Shown: piece after piece, positions 16,417 through 24,605 of the stretch | Layout of the letters: every line of letters begins with the position of its first letter | Position numbering within the stretch: the first letter of the stretch is position 1 | NCBI GenBank assembly: GCA_035943635.1 | Contig: DASZBX010000044.1 | Span: forward strand, 1-52,908 | Length of the DNA: 52,908 nt | DNA from: DASZBX01 sp035943635 | Lineage (GTDB): Bacteria; Actinomycetota; Actinomycetes; Streptomycetales; Catenulisporaceae | Direction of reading: 5' to 3' | The notes under the pieces: generated by a model | Seen by the model: the letters and a program-made list of their open reading frames with translations, nothing else | Told to the model about the DNA's origin: nothing | The model's database searches: none | Made by a program: the position numbers and the translations under genes

Positions 16417-17382
16417 TCACAGTTTGCGCAATGCGGGCAGCAGGTGGTCTTGCGCCCAGCCGAAGAACGGCTGTTGCGCGTCTCCCCCGACCTGAACGAG
16501 CGCGACCTCGGTGAACCCCGCGTCGGCGTACGCCTTGACGGCCTGGACGAACTCGTCCACGTCGTTCCCGCACGGGATCGAGTCGGCCACGTCCTCGGGC
16601 CGGACGAACTGGCTCGCCCCGGCGAAAGCCGCGGTCCCGGGCAGCTCGGCGTTGACCTTCCAGCCGCCGCCGAACCAGCGGAACTGCTCGTGCGCCCGAG
16701 CCACCGCGGCGTCGCGGTCCGGGTCGTAACTCACCGGGATCTGCCCGACGCTCGCCTTGCCCGCGCCGCCGTGCCGCGCGAACGCCTCCAGCAGGCCTCG
16801 CTCCGGCTCGACCGCGATCACCAGGTCCGCCAGCCGCCCGGCCAGCTCGCACGACTGCTCCCCGGATACGGCGATCCCGATCGGCGGCGGCTGCTCGGGC
16901 ACGTCCCACAGGCGGGCGGAGTCCACCTGGAAGTGCTTGCCGTGCCGGGTGACGTACTTGCCGGTGAACAGGTCCCGGATGATCTCCACGGCCTCCTCCA
17001 GCATCTCGTGCCGCACGTCGGCCGCGGGCCAGCCGCGCCCGACCACGTGCTCGTTCAGGTTCTCCCCGGCGCCGAGCCCGAGCCGGAACCTGCCCTCGGC
17101 CAGCAACTGCACCGTCGCGGCCTTCTGCGCCACCACCGCCGGATGGTAGCGGACCGTCGGACAGGTCACGTACGTCATCAGCGGAATGGTCGAGGTCGCC
17201 TGGGCTGCGGCGCCGAGCACGCTCCACACGTACGGCGCGTGGCCCTGCCCGTCCAACCAGGGGAAATAGTGGTCCGAGGCCACCGCGAAGTCGAAGCCGA
17301 CCTGTTCGGCCCGGACCACGTCCTCGACCAGCTGTCGGGGCCCGGCCTGCTCACACATCATCGTGTATCCGATACGCACCAT
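16417..17382 (-). CDS. LLM-class F420-dependent oxidoreductase
   Basis: A 321-residue luciferase-like TIM barrel: RIGYTMMCEQAGPRQLVEDV, FAVASDHYFPWLDGQG, GRFRLGLGAGENLNEHVVG, IGIAVSGEQSCELAGRLAD. It resembles the glucose-6-phosphate-dehydrogenase-related subgroup (TIGR03557-like) that uses coenzyme F420. The ATG at 17,380-17,382 was chosen because MVRIGY is the usual N-terminus; GGGGGTG lies ~11 nt upstream. Substrate unknown. Monocistronic, with the broken topoisomerase downstream. Confidence 0.83.
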   Translation of the reverse strand: MVRIGYTMMCEQAGPRQLVEDVVRAEQVGFDFAVASDHYFPWLDGQGHAPYVWSVLGAAAQATSTIPLMTYVTCPTVRYHPAVVAQKAATVQLLAEGRFRLGLGAGENLNEHVVGRGWPAADVRHEMLEEAVEIIRDLFTGKYVTRHGKHFQVDSARLWDVPEQPPPIGIAVSGEQSCELAGRLADLVIAVEPERGLLEAFARHGGAGKASVGQIPVSYDPDRDAAVARAHEQFRWFGGGWKVNAELPGTAAFAGASQFVRPEDVADSIPCGNDVDEFVQAVKAYADAGFTEVALVQVGGDAQQPFFGWAQDHLLPALRKL

Positions 17383-17600
17383 GGATCGCTTTTCACCCCC
17401 GAACACGATTCGAAACCGGGCATTTCACAAATAATGAGCCGACGGCGTAGCGGCTTGCGCGGCGACCCGCTGAATGCGCATGAAACCGGGAATGAGGGGT
17501 AACGGCGGCCACACGCCGTGAGCGGACGTCCGCGAAGAACCGTCCCGGCAGCGGCGCACCATGTTCGCCACGCATCCCGACGACGAAGGAGGCGCATCTC

Positions 17601-18239
17601 ATGGCAACCTCAAGACGTCGAACGCCCCCGACGGCCAGGCAACGGCACGAGGCGGCGCGGCTGATCGCCGAAAAGGGGGACACCTACGCCCTCGAAGCGG
17701 GGATCGTGCTCAAGGACGCTCCCTCGCCGCTCTACCGGCTGCTGGTCCTCACCACGCTGCTCTCGGTGCGGATCAACGCGCAGATCGCCGTGGCCGCAGC
17801 GCGCGAGATCTCCACCGCAGGTTGGCGCACGCCGCGCGCCATGGCCGACGCGGCCTGGCAGGACGTGGTCGACGCTCTCGGCCGTGCGCACTACAAGCGC
17901 TATGACGAGAGCACCGCGACCGCCCTGCATGACGGAGCGGTCCTGCTGCTGGATCGATGGGGCGGGGACCTGCGCCGCCTGCGCGCGGAGGCGGACGGCG
18001 ACGCCCGGGAGATCCGGCGGCTCCTGCAGGAGTTCCGCCGGATCGGCCCGGTGGGCGCGGAGATCTTCTGCCGCGAGGCCCAGGGACTCTGGCCCGAACT
18101 GCGCCCGTCGATCGACAAACGCGCCCTTGACGGCGCCCGCAAGGCCGGTCTGCCCGCCGACGCGCCATCGCTGGCCGCGCTCGTCGCACCGCAGGAGCTA
18201 CCCCGCCTGGCCGCCGCGCTGGTGCGCTCCACGCTCTGA
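17601..18239 (+). CDS. HhH-GPD/endonuclease III-like protein
   Basis: A 212-residue helical protein: LYRLLVLTTLLSVRINAQIA corresponds to the endonuclease III LLxxLLSxQ helix, LLQEFRRIGPVGAEIFCRE to the helix-hairpin-helix and PSIDKRAL to the catalytic-Asp strand. The lysine of the LPGVGRKTA motif is replaced (IGPVGAEIF), and no Fe-S cysteine cluster follows. It may be a glycosylase without AP-lyase activity, or only a DNA-binding relative. AAGGAGG lies 8 nt before the ATG. Confidence 0.72.
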   Translation: MATSRRRTPPTARQRHEAARLIAEKGDTYALEAGIVLKDAPSPLYRLLVLTTLLSVRINAQIAVAAAREISTAGWRTPRAMADAAWQDVVDALGRAHYKRYDESTATALHDGAVLLLDRWGGDLRRLRAEADGDAREIRRLLQEFRRIGPVGAEIFCREAQGLWPELRPSIDKRALDGARKAGLPADAPSLAALVAPQELPRLAAALVRSTL

Positions 18240-18301
18240 CCGGTGCGGCCATCGAGCGCTTCAAGGATCAAGCGGTTTCCACCGATGACAAGGAGCGGAA
18301 C

Positions 18302-18595
18302 GTGTCAACTACGCACTCTCCCTACGAGAGTTCCGATGAAACCACAAGTCGCGCGATCGAAATCACCTTCGCGCCGGCGGGTTCGCGCAATCCGCCCGAT
18401 GTCGTCGTCCTGCACTGCACCCCGGACCTGGGCCCCGGCGGCCACAGCGTCTACTGCGACGCCACCGGCATCATCCGGGCCGAAGTGAGCGCGTCCGGCG
18501 AGGCGCGCATGCTGCCCACCAGCGCCCAGCAGCAGCCCGCCCGCCCGGTGCGGTGCCGGTTCCTCGAACCGGAGGCCGAGTCCGACGAACAGTAG
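18302..18595 (+). CDS. Small conserved hypothetical protein (DUF6296-like)
   Basis: A 97-residue soluble protein. The core AIEITFAPAGSRNPPDVVVL, then GPGGHSVYCDATGIIRAEVS, resembles small actinobacterial proteins grouped as DUF6296; the assignment is from memory of the pattern and is tentative. GTG start with AAGGAG 6 nt upstream. It follows the HhH-GPD gene by 62 nt on the same strand and may be co-transcribed. Confidence 0.6.
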   Translation: MSTTHSPYESSDETTSRAIEITFAPAGSRNPPDVVVLHCTPDLGPGGHSVYCDATGIIRAEVSASGEARMLPTSAQQQPARPVRCRFLEPEAESDEQ

Positions 18596-18704
18596 CCGGG
18601 CAGACGCGACCGCCGGCCGGTGTCCGCCGGACGAAGCTGATCGCGGCTCAGAGCAGCGGGTTCCCGCCGACTCTTCCCTCCTCGGGCGGCCTGCCGCGGT
18701 CGGC

Positions 18705-19190
18705 TGAGCCAGAATCTCCTCAGGGTCGAGCGTGCGATCGATCAGGCCCCGGGCCGTGGACGTCAACGCGCGGCCGGTCGCCTCCGCATACCCGCACAGG
18801 TGCTCGAACGCCTGGTCCCTGGACATGTCCCCGTGTTCGGCCGGGAACCCCTTCCCCCGTTCGATGACAGAGCGTTCGGTCAGGGCCTTCTTGATGTGCT
18901 TTTCCGCGGAGTCCACCAGCCCGAGCCCTTGGCCATACTGGACGATGCCGATCATGGCCAGGTCGGCCAGCGCCTGGCCCCCGCGCAGCACCTCCGGCGC
19001 GTACAGGCTGCGGCTGCCGTAGAAGAGGTTCATCGCGCCCACCGTGCGCTCGCGCAGGCGCAGAGGAAGGGCGCACACGGATCTGATACCCGGTCGGCCG
19101 GCTCCGGGAACGAAACGGGGCCACCGGTCCGCGCAGGCCGACAGATCCGCCTCCTGCACCACCGGGACGGGCCGGTGGCGGCTCTGTTCG
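18705..19190 (-). pseudogene. GAF-ANTAR protein fragment (5)
   Basis: A minus-strand frame reads DRWPRFVPGAGRPGIRSVCA, LPLRLRERTVGAMNLFY, LADLAMIGIVQYGQG and LTERSVIERGKGFPAEHGDM, ending AEATGRALTSTARGLIDR. This is the second half of a GAF domain and a full ANTAR domain. The first ~80 residues of the GAF domain and any start are absent, and the frame runs on without a stop past the ANTAR domain. It is therefore broken at both ends. Confidence 0.6.
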
Positions 19191-19301
19191 GGCCGAACCC
19201 GCCGCGCACCGGTTTGAGACCGGATCCAGCGGCAATCCCCAGTGCCGCAACACCCGATCGGCGGCGCTGTCCGGCGCCGCCCGCGAAGAGGAGGACTGAT
19301 C

Positions 19302-19853
19302 ATGCCGTCATTGACCGGAAAGACCGTCGCGTTCCTGGTCGCGCCCGAAGGCGTCGAACAGGTCGAACTGACCGAACCGTGGCGGGCCGTGCAGGACGCC
19401 GGGGGTTTCGCACAGCTGATCTCGACCACCGGTGTCCAGATCCAGGGGTTCAACCACCTGGACCGGGGCGACGTGTTCCCTGTGGACGGGGTCGTCTCCT
19501 CGGTCTCGGCGGCGGACTTCGACGCCCTGGTGCTGCCGGGCGGGGTGGCCAACCCCGACGCGCTGCGCCAGGACCCGGACGCGGTCTCCTTCGCCCGCTC
19601 GTTCTTCGACGCGGGTAAGCCGGTGGCCGCGATCTGCCACGCGCCGTGGACCCTGATCGAGGCCGACGTGGTGCGCGGACGCACCGTGACCTCGTGGCCG
19701 AGCCTGCGCACCGACCTGGCCAACGCCGGCGCCCACTGGGTCGACGAGCAGGTCCAGGTCTGCACCGGCGGCCCGAACGTCCTGATCACCAGCCGCAAGC
19801 CCGACGACCTGCCGGCCTTCAACGAAGCGCTGGTCGAGCAGTTCGCCAAGTAG
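19302..19853 (+). CDS. PfpI/DJ-1 family glutamine amidotransferase-like protein
   Basis: A 183-residue class I GATase-like domain: KTVAFLVAPEGVEQVELTEP at the N-terminus, FDALVLPGGVANPDALRQ (~res 70), and the nucleophile elbow AICHAPWTLIEAD (~res 108) with the reactive cysteine. The family (PfpI, YhbO, DJ-1) acts in stress protection as proposed deglycase or protease. AGAGGAGG lies 8 nt before the ATG. It is transcribed divergently from the GAF-ANTAR fragment. A weak 9-bp inverted repeat follows at 19,878-19,918. Confidence 0.85.
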   Translation: MPSLTGKTVAFLVAPEGVEQVELTEPWRAVQDAGGFAQLISTTGVQIQGFNHLDRGDVFPVDGVVSSVSAADFDALVLPGGVANPDALRQDPDAVSFARSFFDAGKPVAAICHAPWTLIEADVVRGRTVTSWPSLRTDLANAGAHWVDEQVQVCTGGPNVLITSRKPDDLPAFNEALVEQFAK

Positions 19854-20050
19854 CCGACCCCGGCCGCGGCAGTCCCCACCGCGCCGTTGCGCGCCGTACC
19901 GGCGACGGGCGGCGCGGTCTCCTCATGTCCCGCCCGGCTCTGTTCGCAAAATAACGCACGCGGAGCGCATGATTTCCGCCCGCGCGGCAATGCCCGACCC
20001 GGCCGTCGCAGCCCACGTATGTCGACCGGCCTCAGCGAAGGAGCATCACC

Positions 20051-20331
20051 ATCATCGAACGCACGAGCCACCAGAGCGACACCGAGTTCACCTTCTCCCT
20101 CCCACCCGGCCACCCTGGCCGACGGGCACGCGGTCGGTGTCGTGGGCGACTTCAACGACTGGAATCCCGCCTCCCACCCACTGCTGCCCCGCGAAGACGG
20201 CTCGCGCGCGGTGACGGTGCGCCGGCCGGCCGGCGAGCGCACGCCTTGCGCTACCTGGCCGCCCCCGACCGGTGATTCAACGAAGAGGACGCCGACGGCC
20301 GCGACGGGCTTGACGACTACCTGAACACCTG
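20051..20331 (+). pseudogene. CBM48/isoamylase N-terminal-domain protein, degraded
   Basis: Pieces in different frames read TEFTFSLPPG, then AVGVVGDFNDWNPASHPLLP, REDGSRAVTVRRPAGE, ALRYLAAPDR, stop, FNEEDADGRDGLDDYL. Intact relatives are ~95-residue glycogen-binding-like proteins with VSVVGDFNDW...RYL...WFNDEDAD. There is a frameshift before VVGDFNDW, a shift after PAGER, and TGA (20,273-20,275) where Trp is expected before FNEEDAD. AAGGAG at 20,039-20,044 precedes an ATC instead of a start codon. Confidence 0.7.
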
Positions 20332-20455
20332 GCCCCGCAACGATCGGCGCGCCCGGCCGCGAGAGGCTCGTCCGCCGGCCGCGCCGATCCCGCGGCCGCG
20401 GCGCGACTCCGCCTCCCCATCCGACGCCCATCCGGCCCGAACTTCCGGACATCTC

Positions 20456-20667
20456 ATGCCACTGACTCAGCACGAACAACGCATCCTGACCTACGTGGAA
20501 CAGGACCTGGCTGCGCACAACCCCCGACTGGCCCGACTCCTGGCCGCCCCCGGCCCGCTCACCCGCGCCCTGCACGGACCCTACCGGGCACTGTACTGCC
20601 TGATCAGCGTCTTCGCTCTGGCGGTGGGCGCGCCGCAACCAGCATGATCTACGGGCTGGGCCGCTGA
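20456..20667 (+). pseudogene. DUF3040 small membrane protein, frameshifted
   Basis: MPLTQHEQRILTYVEQDLAA is the start of DUF3040 proteins (xLTxHEQRxLxxIE). After LISVFALAVG the frame runs into APQPA and stops. Skipping 2 nt near 20,630 restores AATSMIYGLGR with a stop at 20,665-20,667, which matches the intact frame of the remnant at 755-840. The 3' end overlaps the 3' end of the convergent DUF6328 gene. It could still be translated as a 63-residue protein. Confidence 0.6.
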
Positions 20668-21206
20668 GCCGGGCCCCTCGGCCCCGCACTGGCGCGCTCG
20701 GCCCGGCGCAGCAGAACGCGGGGCAGCAGCAGCCAGCACACGCAGAACCACCCGAGTACCAGAACACTGAGAACGGTGGCCAGAGCCGGATGCCCGGTCG
20801 CGGTACGCAACAGCAGCAGCAGGGCCGTCGCGATGGTGAGCGCGAGCAGGCCGAGGCCCAGCGCGACGAACCTTCCCGCCACGCGGACCAGGCGCGGCTT
20901 GACGTCGTGGCCGGACAGCGCCCGGTGCAGGCACACCGGCGTGATCAACGCACCGGTCGCGCAAGCACCCAGCACCACGATCACCACGTACAAGCCCTTG
21001 TCGAAGCCGCCCAGAGTCGCGAACCTCGGTGTGAACGCGACGCTCAGCAGGAACCCGAACAGAATCTGCGCCCCGGTCTGGGACACCCGCACTTCCTGCA
21101 ACAGTTCGTCCCACATCCGGTCGGCCCGCTCCTGCGCGGTCTCATCGCGCCCCGGGCCGCCGTTCGACGGCACGGGTCGAGTGCTCCGGACCGTGCCGTC
21201 CTCCAT
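20649..21206 (-). CDS. DUF6328 family membrane protein
   Basis: A 185-residue protein. An acidic N-terminus ending in RMWDELLQEVRVSQTGAQIL is followed by hydrophobic segments ILFGFLLSVAF, GLYVVIVVLGACATGALI, FVALGLGLLALTIATALLL and VLSVLVLGWFCVCWLLLP, i.e. about four membrane helices. It matches the DUF6328 pattern of actinobacteria; function unknown. The ATG at 21,204-21,206 has GGAAGGA 6 nt upstream; the longer open frame upstream is ignored. Confidence 0.78.
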   Translation of the reverse strand: MEDGTVRSTRPVPSNGGPGRDETAQERADRMWDELLQEVRVSQTGAQILFGFLLSVAFTPRFATLGGFDKGLYVVIVVLGACATGALITPVCLHRALSGHDVKPRLVRVAGRFVALGLGLLALTIATALLLLLRTATGHPALATVLSVLVLGWFCVCWLLLPRVLLRRAERASAGPRGPAQRPSP

Positions 21207-21288
21207 CGGGATCCTTCCATCAACTCCGGGATGAGACTCTCCGCTCCATTTCCCCGCGATCTTCGCATCCAACCCGCGCCTTGCCCGC

Positions 21289-21882
21289 TTACTCCCGGGA
21301 GAAGGCCTCGTGGGCCTTGTCCAGCAAGGCCGCGAACGGTCCAACCTCGTACTGCTCGTACTGCACGATGGTGGTCCCGGCTGCTTCCTGATGCTCGGGC
21401 GCCGAGGCCAGCGTCTGCACATGCCCCATGCGGCGGCCCAGTTCCTGCAGCTCCTCGGCACTGACGGACGAGGCGAGCCGGGCGAACTCCAGGCTCTCCT
21501 CACTGGAAGCGTGCTGGGAGACGGCCTTCTGGAAGTCGGCGAACAGCGCGGCGAACTCGTCACCGTGCACATCGAGCTGCTCGAGCCGCGCCATCACCCG
21601 GGCCGCTTCCTGCTCCTCGCCGGTGCGCTCCCGAGCCACCTCGGCGCCGACCCCGAGGGTCCTGCTCGACAGCGGCCGCAGTACCAGCTCCTCGCCGGTC
21701 TCGTGGATGGCCAGCAGCTCGCGCAACCGGTCGAACGCCACCTGCTTGGCCTCGCCCTCGGACCTGGCAACCTGCTCGAACAGCAGGTGGATCCGGGCGT
21801 GCTGCTCGAGCAGCACCGCCACGATGCTGCCTTCCGGCTGCGCCGCCGCCGACACCCGCGCCCGTTCGACATCGTCCAACAT
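21289..21882 (-). CDS. Hemerythrin-like (HHE) domain protein, second copy
   Basis: A 197-residue helical protein, paralogous to the gene at 8,551-9,123: SIVAVLLEQHARIHLLFEQV (~res 20), LLAIHETGEELVLRPLSS (~res 55), QKAVSQHASSEESLEFARL (~res 115), tail GPFAALLDKAHEAFSRE. In the third motif HADHEE has become HASSEE, so one iron ligand may be missing. AGAGGAG lies 8 nt before the ATG at 21,880-21,882. Confidence 0.82.
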   Translation of the reverse strand: MLDDVERARVSAAAQPEGSIVAVLLEQHARIHLLFEQVARSEGEAKQVAFDRLRELLAIHETGEELVLRPLSSRTLGVGAEVARERTGEEQEAARVMARLEQLDVHGDEFAALFADFQKAVSQHASSEESLEFARLASSVSAEELQELGRRMGHVQTLASAPEHQEAAGTTIVQYEQYEVGPFAALLDKAHEAFSRE

Positions 21883-22087
21883 CTGAATACTCCTCTTCTC
21901 GGTTCTGCCCGGAATTTCGCCATCGCCGGAACGGCGGCGGCTAAACGGTCGGCCGCCGAACGGTCGGTCTCCTAGTAGCCGAACGGTCCCGAACGGCGAA
22001 CAAATTCTCGCCCGAGCGCATGCTATGCGCCCGGATGGGCAATCCCGGATCCCAGCCGGACCGACGTGACGAAAAGAACGGAGAACC

Positions 22088-22393
22088 ATGATGCTCACCC
22101 TCACCGACAACGCCGCCCAAGTCGTCCACACCATCACCGCGGACCAGGAGGCCTCTGACGGACTGCGCATCACCACCCAGGCGCAGCCGGCGGGCGAGAT
22201 CGCCTTCGCCATCACCCCGTCGCCGGGTCCCGCGCCGCAGGACACCGTGGTCGAGGCGCGAGAAGGCGACGCCCGGATCTACCTCGAACCGCAGGCCGCA
22301 GCCCTGCTCGACGACCAGGTCCTGGACGCGCTGGTGACCGATCAGGGCGAGGTCACGTTCCTGCTCACGACCCAGTCCCCGGCCGCCGGCTGA
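22088..22393 (+). CDS. HesB/IscA-like protein without cysteines
   Basis: A 101-residue protein (MMLTLTDNAAQVVHTITADQ, DGLRITTQAQPAGEIAFAIT, IYLEPQAAALLDDQVLDALV) with the A-type Fe-S carrier fold seen in short actinobacterial proteins annotated as HesB-like. True IscA/ErpA carriers use three cysteines (C...CGC); none is present here, so Fe-S scaffold function is unlikely. Two adjacent ATGs follow GGAG; either may be the start. A strong terminator follows. Divergent from the hemerythrin gene. Confidence 0.65.
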   Translation: MMLTLTDNAAQVVHTITADQEASDGLRITTQAQPAGEIAFAITPSPGPAPQDTVVEAREGDARIYLEPQAAALLDDQVLDALVTDQGEVTFLLTTQSPAAG

Positions 22394-22401
22394 CCCCTCG
22401 C

Positions 22402-22428
22402 CCGGCCCGGTCCACCGGACCGGGCCGG
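22402..22428 (+). terminator. Terminator hairpin after HesB-like gene
   Basis: A perfect 12-bp stem (22,402-22,413 with 22,417-22,428) with a 3-nt loop, 8 nt after the stop codon. Confidence 0.7.
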
Positions 22429-22466
22429 CCGCGCCATCCGCATGCACCGGCAGACGTTCACCGCCG

Positions 22467-22492
22467 AAAACCGGCGGGCGAGCCGCCCGCCG
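22467..22492 (-). terminator. Rho-independent terminator of transaldolase operon
   Basis: A 9-bp stem (22,472-22,480 with 22,484-22,492) followed on the minus strand by TTTT, 11 nt after the transaldolase stop. Confidence 0.75.
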
Positions 22493-22503
22493 AGGCGAGG
22501 GCC

Positions 22504-23637
22504 TCAGCCCGAGATCGCGTCCAGTTCCCCGGCCACCGTCTCGGCCAGGCCCCGCCAGCTGTCCTCGAATTTGGTCAGCCCTTCCCGCTCCAGCGCCTCG
22601 ATCGCCCCGTCGGCGTCGACGCCGACCTGCTTGAGCGCGTCGAAATGTGCCCTGGCCTGGTCATACCGGCCGATGATGGTGATTCCCGTGACCTGGCCAT
22701 GGTCGGCGAAGGCCTCCAGGGTGGCGCCGGGCATGGTGTTGACCGTGTGCGGCGCGACGAGTTCGGCGACGTAGAGGGTGTCGGGATAGGCCGGGTCCTT
22801 GACTCCGGTGGAGGCCCACAGCGGGCGCTGCGGCCGCACCCGGCCGTCACTGCGGGCCACGAGCTGCTGCCAGCGTCCGCCGGCCATCGAGTGCTCGAAC
22901 ATCTCATAGGCCAGTCGGGCGTTGGCCACCGCGGCCCGGCCCCGCAGGGCGAGGGCCTCCTGCGTGCCGACGTCGGCCAGGCGGGCGTCGATCGCGGTGT
23001 CGACCCGCGAGACGAAGAAGGACGCCACCGAACGGATCCCGGACAGGTCCACCCCCGCCTCGGCGGCCTGTTCCAAGCCGCTCACATACGCGTCGATGAC
23101 CTGCCGGTAGCGGTCTAGCGAGAAGATCAGGGTGACGTTCACACTCACCCCCTCCGCGGTGAGAGCCGTGATCGCGGACAGGCCCTCGACCGTGGCCGGC
23201 ACTTTGACGAACATGTTGGGCCGGTCCACCTCTGCCACCAAGGCGTGCGCCTGCGCGACGGTGGCCTGGGTGTCCCGGGCCAGACCGGGGTCGACCTCGA
23301 TGGACACCCGTCCGTCGAGACCCTCGGTGGCGTCGTACACCGGGCGCAGTTCCTCACACGCGGCACGCACGTCGGCCGTGGTGATGGCGAACACCGCCTC
23401 CTGCACACTGGCGCCGTTCTGCTTCAACCCACGCAACTGGTCGGCGTAGCGTTCCCCGTGAGCCAGCGCCGAAGCGAAGATCGTGGGGTTGGTCGTGACG
23501 CCGACCACGTGGCGCCGGTCGACCAGCTTGCGCAGGCCGCCGCCGGCGAGCAGTTCGCGCGAGAGGTCGTCGAGCCAGACGGACACCCCCGCTGCGGACA
23601 GATCCGTCAGGGGGTCCTGCTCGAACAAGTGGGCCAT
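22504..23637 (-). CDS. tal: Transaldolase
   Basis: A 377-residue transaldolase, the length typical of the actinobacterial/cyanobacterial form. VVGVTTNPTIFASAL (~res 45) lines the active site, and RPNMFVKVPATVEGLSAI (~res 140) carries the Schiff-base lysine. ASFFVSRVDTAIDARL and GNT-like LWASTGVKDPAY segments follow. It transfers a dihydroxyacetone unit in the pentose phosphate pathway. GGAGG lies between an upstream ATG and the ATG at 23,635-23,637, which decides the start. It is 56 nt downstream of the 6PGDH-fold dehydrogenase. Confidence 0.92.
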   Translation of the reverse strand: MAHLFEQDPLTDLSAAGVSVWLDDLSRELLAGGGLRKLVDRRHVVGVTTNPTIFASALAHGERYADQLRGLKQNGASVQEAVFAITTADVRAACEELRPVYDATEGLDGRVSIEVDPGLARDTQATVAQAHALVAEVDRPNMFVKVPATVEGLSAITALTAEGVSVNVTLIFSLDRYRQVIDAYVSGLEQAAEAGVDLSGIRSVASFFVSRVDTAIDARLADVGTQEALALRGRAAVANARLAYEMFEHSMAGGRWQQLVARSDGRVRPQRPLWASTGVKDPAYPDTLYVAELVAPHTVNTMPGATLEAFADHGQVTGITIIGRYDQARAHFDALKQVGVDADGAIEALEREGLTKFEDSWRGLAETVAGELDAISG

Positions 23638-23693
23638 GACTGCCTCCATGATCAGTTATGCGGTAGGGACGCGGGCTCGCCGGGTAGGTGTGT

Positions 23694-24554
23694 TCAGCGC
23701 CCGAACGAGGCCAGGACCGCTGCCATGTCCTCGTCCGCGTGCCCGGCGTCCGCCGCGGTCCGGAAGTCGGCCTCGATCGCCTCCATCAACCGGGTGTCGG
23801 TGCCGGTCGCGCGCATCGCCGCCACGATCAGGCCGGCGTCCTTGACCGCGCCGCCGAGCGCGAACGCCGGCGAGAACGAACCCTCGATCATCGAACTACC
23901 CTTGAGCTGGGCATACGCGCAGTCGAGCGGACCGCCGGACACCGCTTCGAGGAACAACCGCGGGTCCAGTCCCGCATGGCCGGCCAAAGCGACGCTCTGG
24001 GCAGTGGCGGCCGTGATCGACAACACCCACGCGTTGGCGGCCAGCTTCAGCCGCTGCCCGTCACCCGGACGGTCCCCGACCCACAGTGTGCGTGCCCCGA
24101 TCGCCTCCAGGACGCCGGCCACCTTCCCGCGCAACTCCTGCGAACCGGAGCCGAGAACGGTCAGCTTGCCCTCCTGCGCGGGCTGTCGGGTGCCCAGGAC
24201 CGGCACGTCCAGGTAGCCCACGCCGTGCTCGGCAGCCAAGCGCGCAAGCCGGTCGGCCGCCTCGATCCCGACCGTGCTCGCCTGCGCCCAGACCGCACCG
24301 GCCCGAAACGAGGGCAACGCCTGCTCCATCACTTGGGCGACGGCATCGGCGTCGAACAGCATCGTGACCACCACGTCCGCACCGGCCACCGCAGTCACCG
24401 GATCAGCCGCCACCGTCGCCCCGGCGTCTTCGAGCGCCGCGGCCTTGTCCCGGCTGCGGTTCCACACCGTGACGTCGAAACCATTCCTGAGCAGGCTCAT
24501 CGCCATTCCGGAACCCATCATCCCGGTGCCCAGCACTGTGACAGACTCGGTCAT
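23694..24554 (-). CDS. NAD(P)-dependent 6PGDH/3-hydroxyisobutyrate dehydrogenase-family oxidoreductase
   Basis: A 286-residue beta-hydroxyacid dehydrogenase. VTVLGTGMMGSGMAMSLLRNG is the Rossmann motif. DVPVLGTRQPAQEGKLTVLGSG is the substrate loop (DAPVSGG-type, altered). GQRLKLAANAWVLSITAATA contains the catalytic lysine (~res 168). It is probably the first gene of a two-gene operon with transaldolase, suggesting a sugar-acid or pentose-phosphate role; that is inference. GGAGAAGGA precedes the ATG. Confidence 0.85.
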   Translation of the reverse strand: MTESVTVLGTGMMGSGMAMSLLRNGFDVTVWNRSRDKAAALEDAGATVAADPVTAVAGADVVVTMLFDADAVAQVMEQALPSFRAGAVWAQASTVGIEAADRLARLAAEHGVGYLDVPVLGTRQPAQEGKLTVLGSGSQELRGKVAGVLEAIGARTLWVGDRPGDGQRLKLAANAWVLSITAATAQSVALAGHAGLDPRLFLEAVSGGPLDCAYAQLKGSSMIEGSFSPAFALGGAVKDAGLIVAAMRATGTDTRLMEAIEADFRTAADAGHADEDMAAVLASFGR

Positions 24555-24605
24555 GGTCCTTCTCCATTCTTCCGGGGTTCCAATGGCACCGGGGCCGGCG
24601 CGCGG

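Noticed and set aside
18305..20767. 820-codon minus-strand open frame
   Set aside because: Only its middle (18,705-19,190) has homology, to GAF-ANTAR. The rest is antisense to PfpI and other genes.
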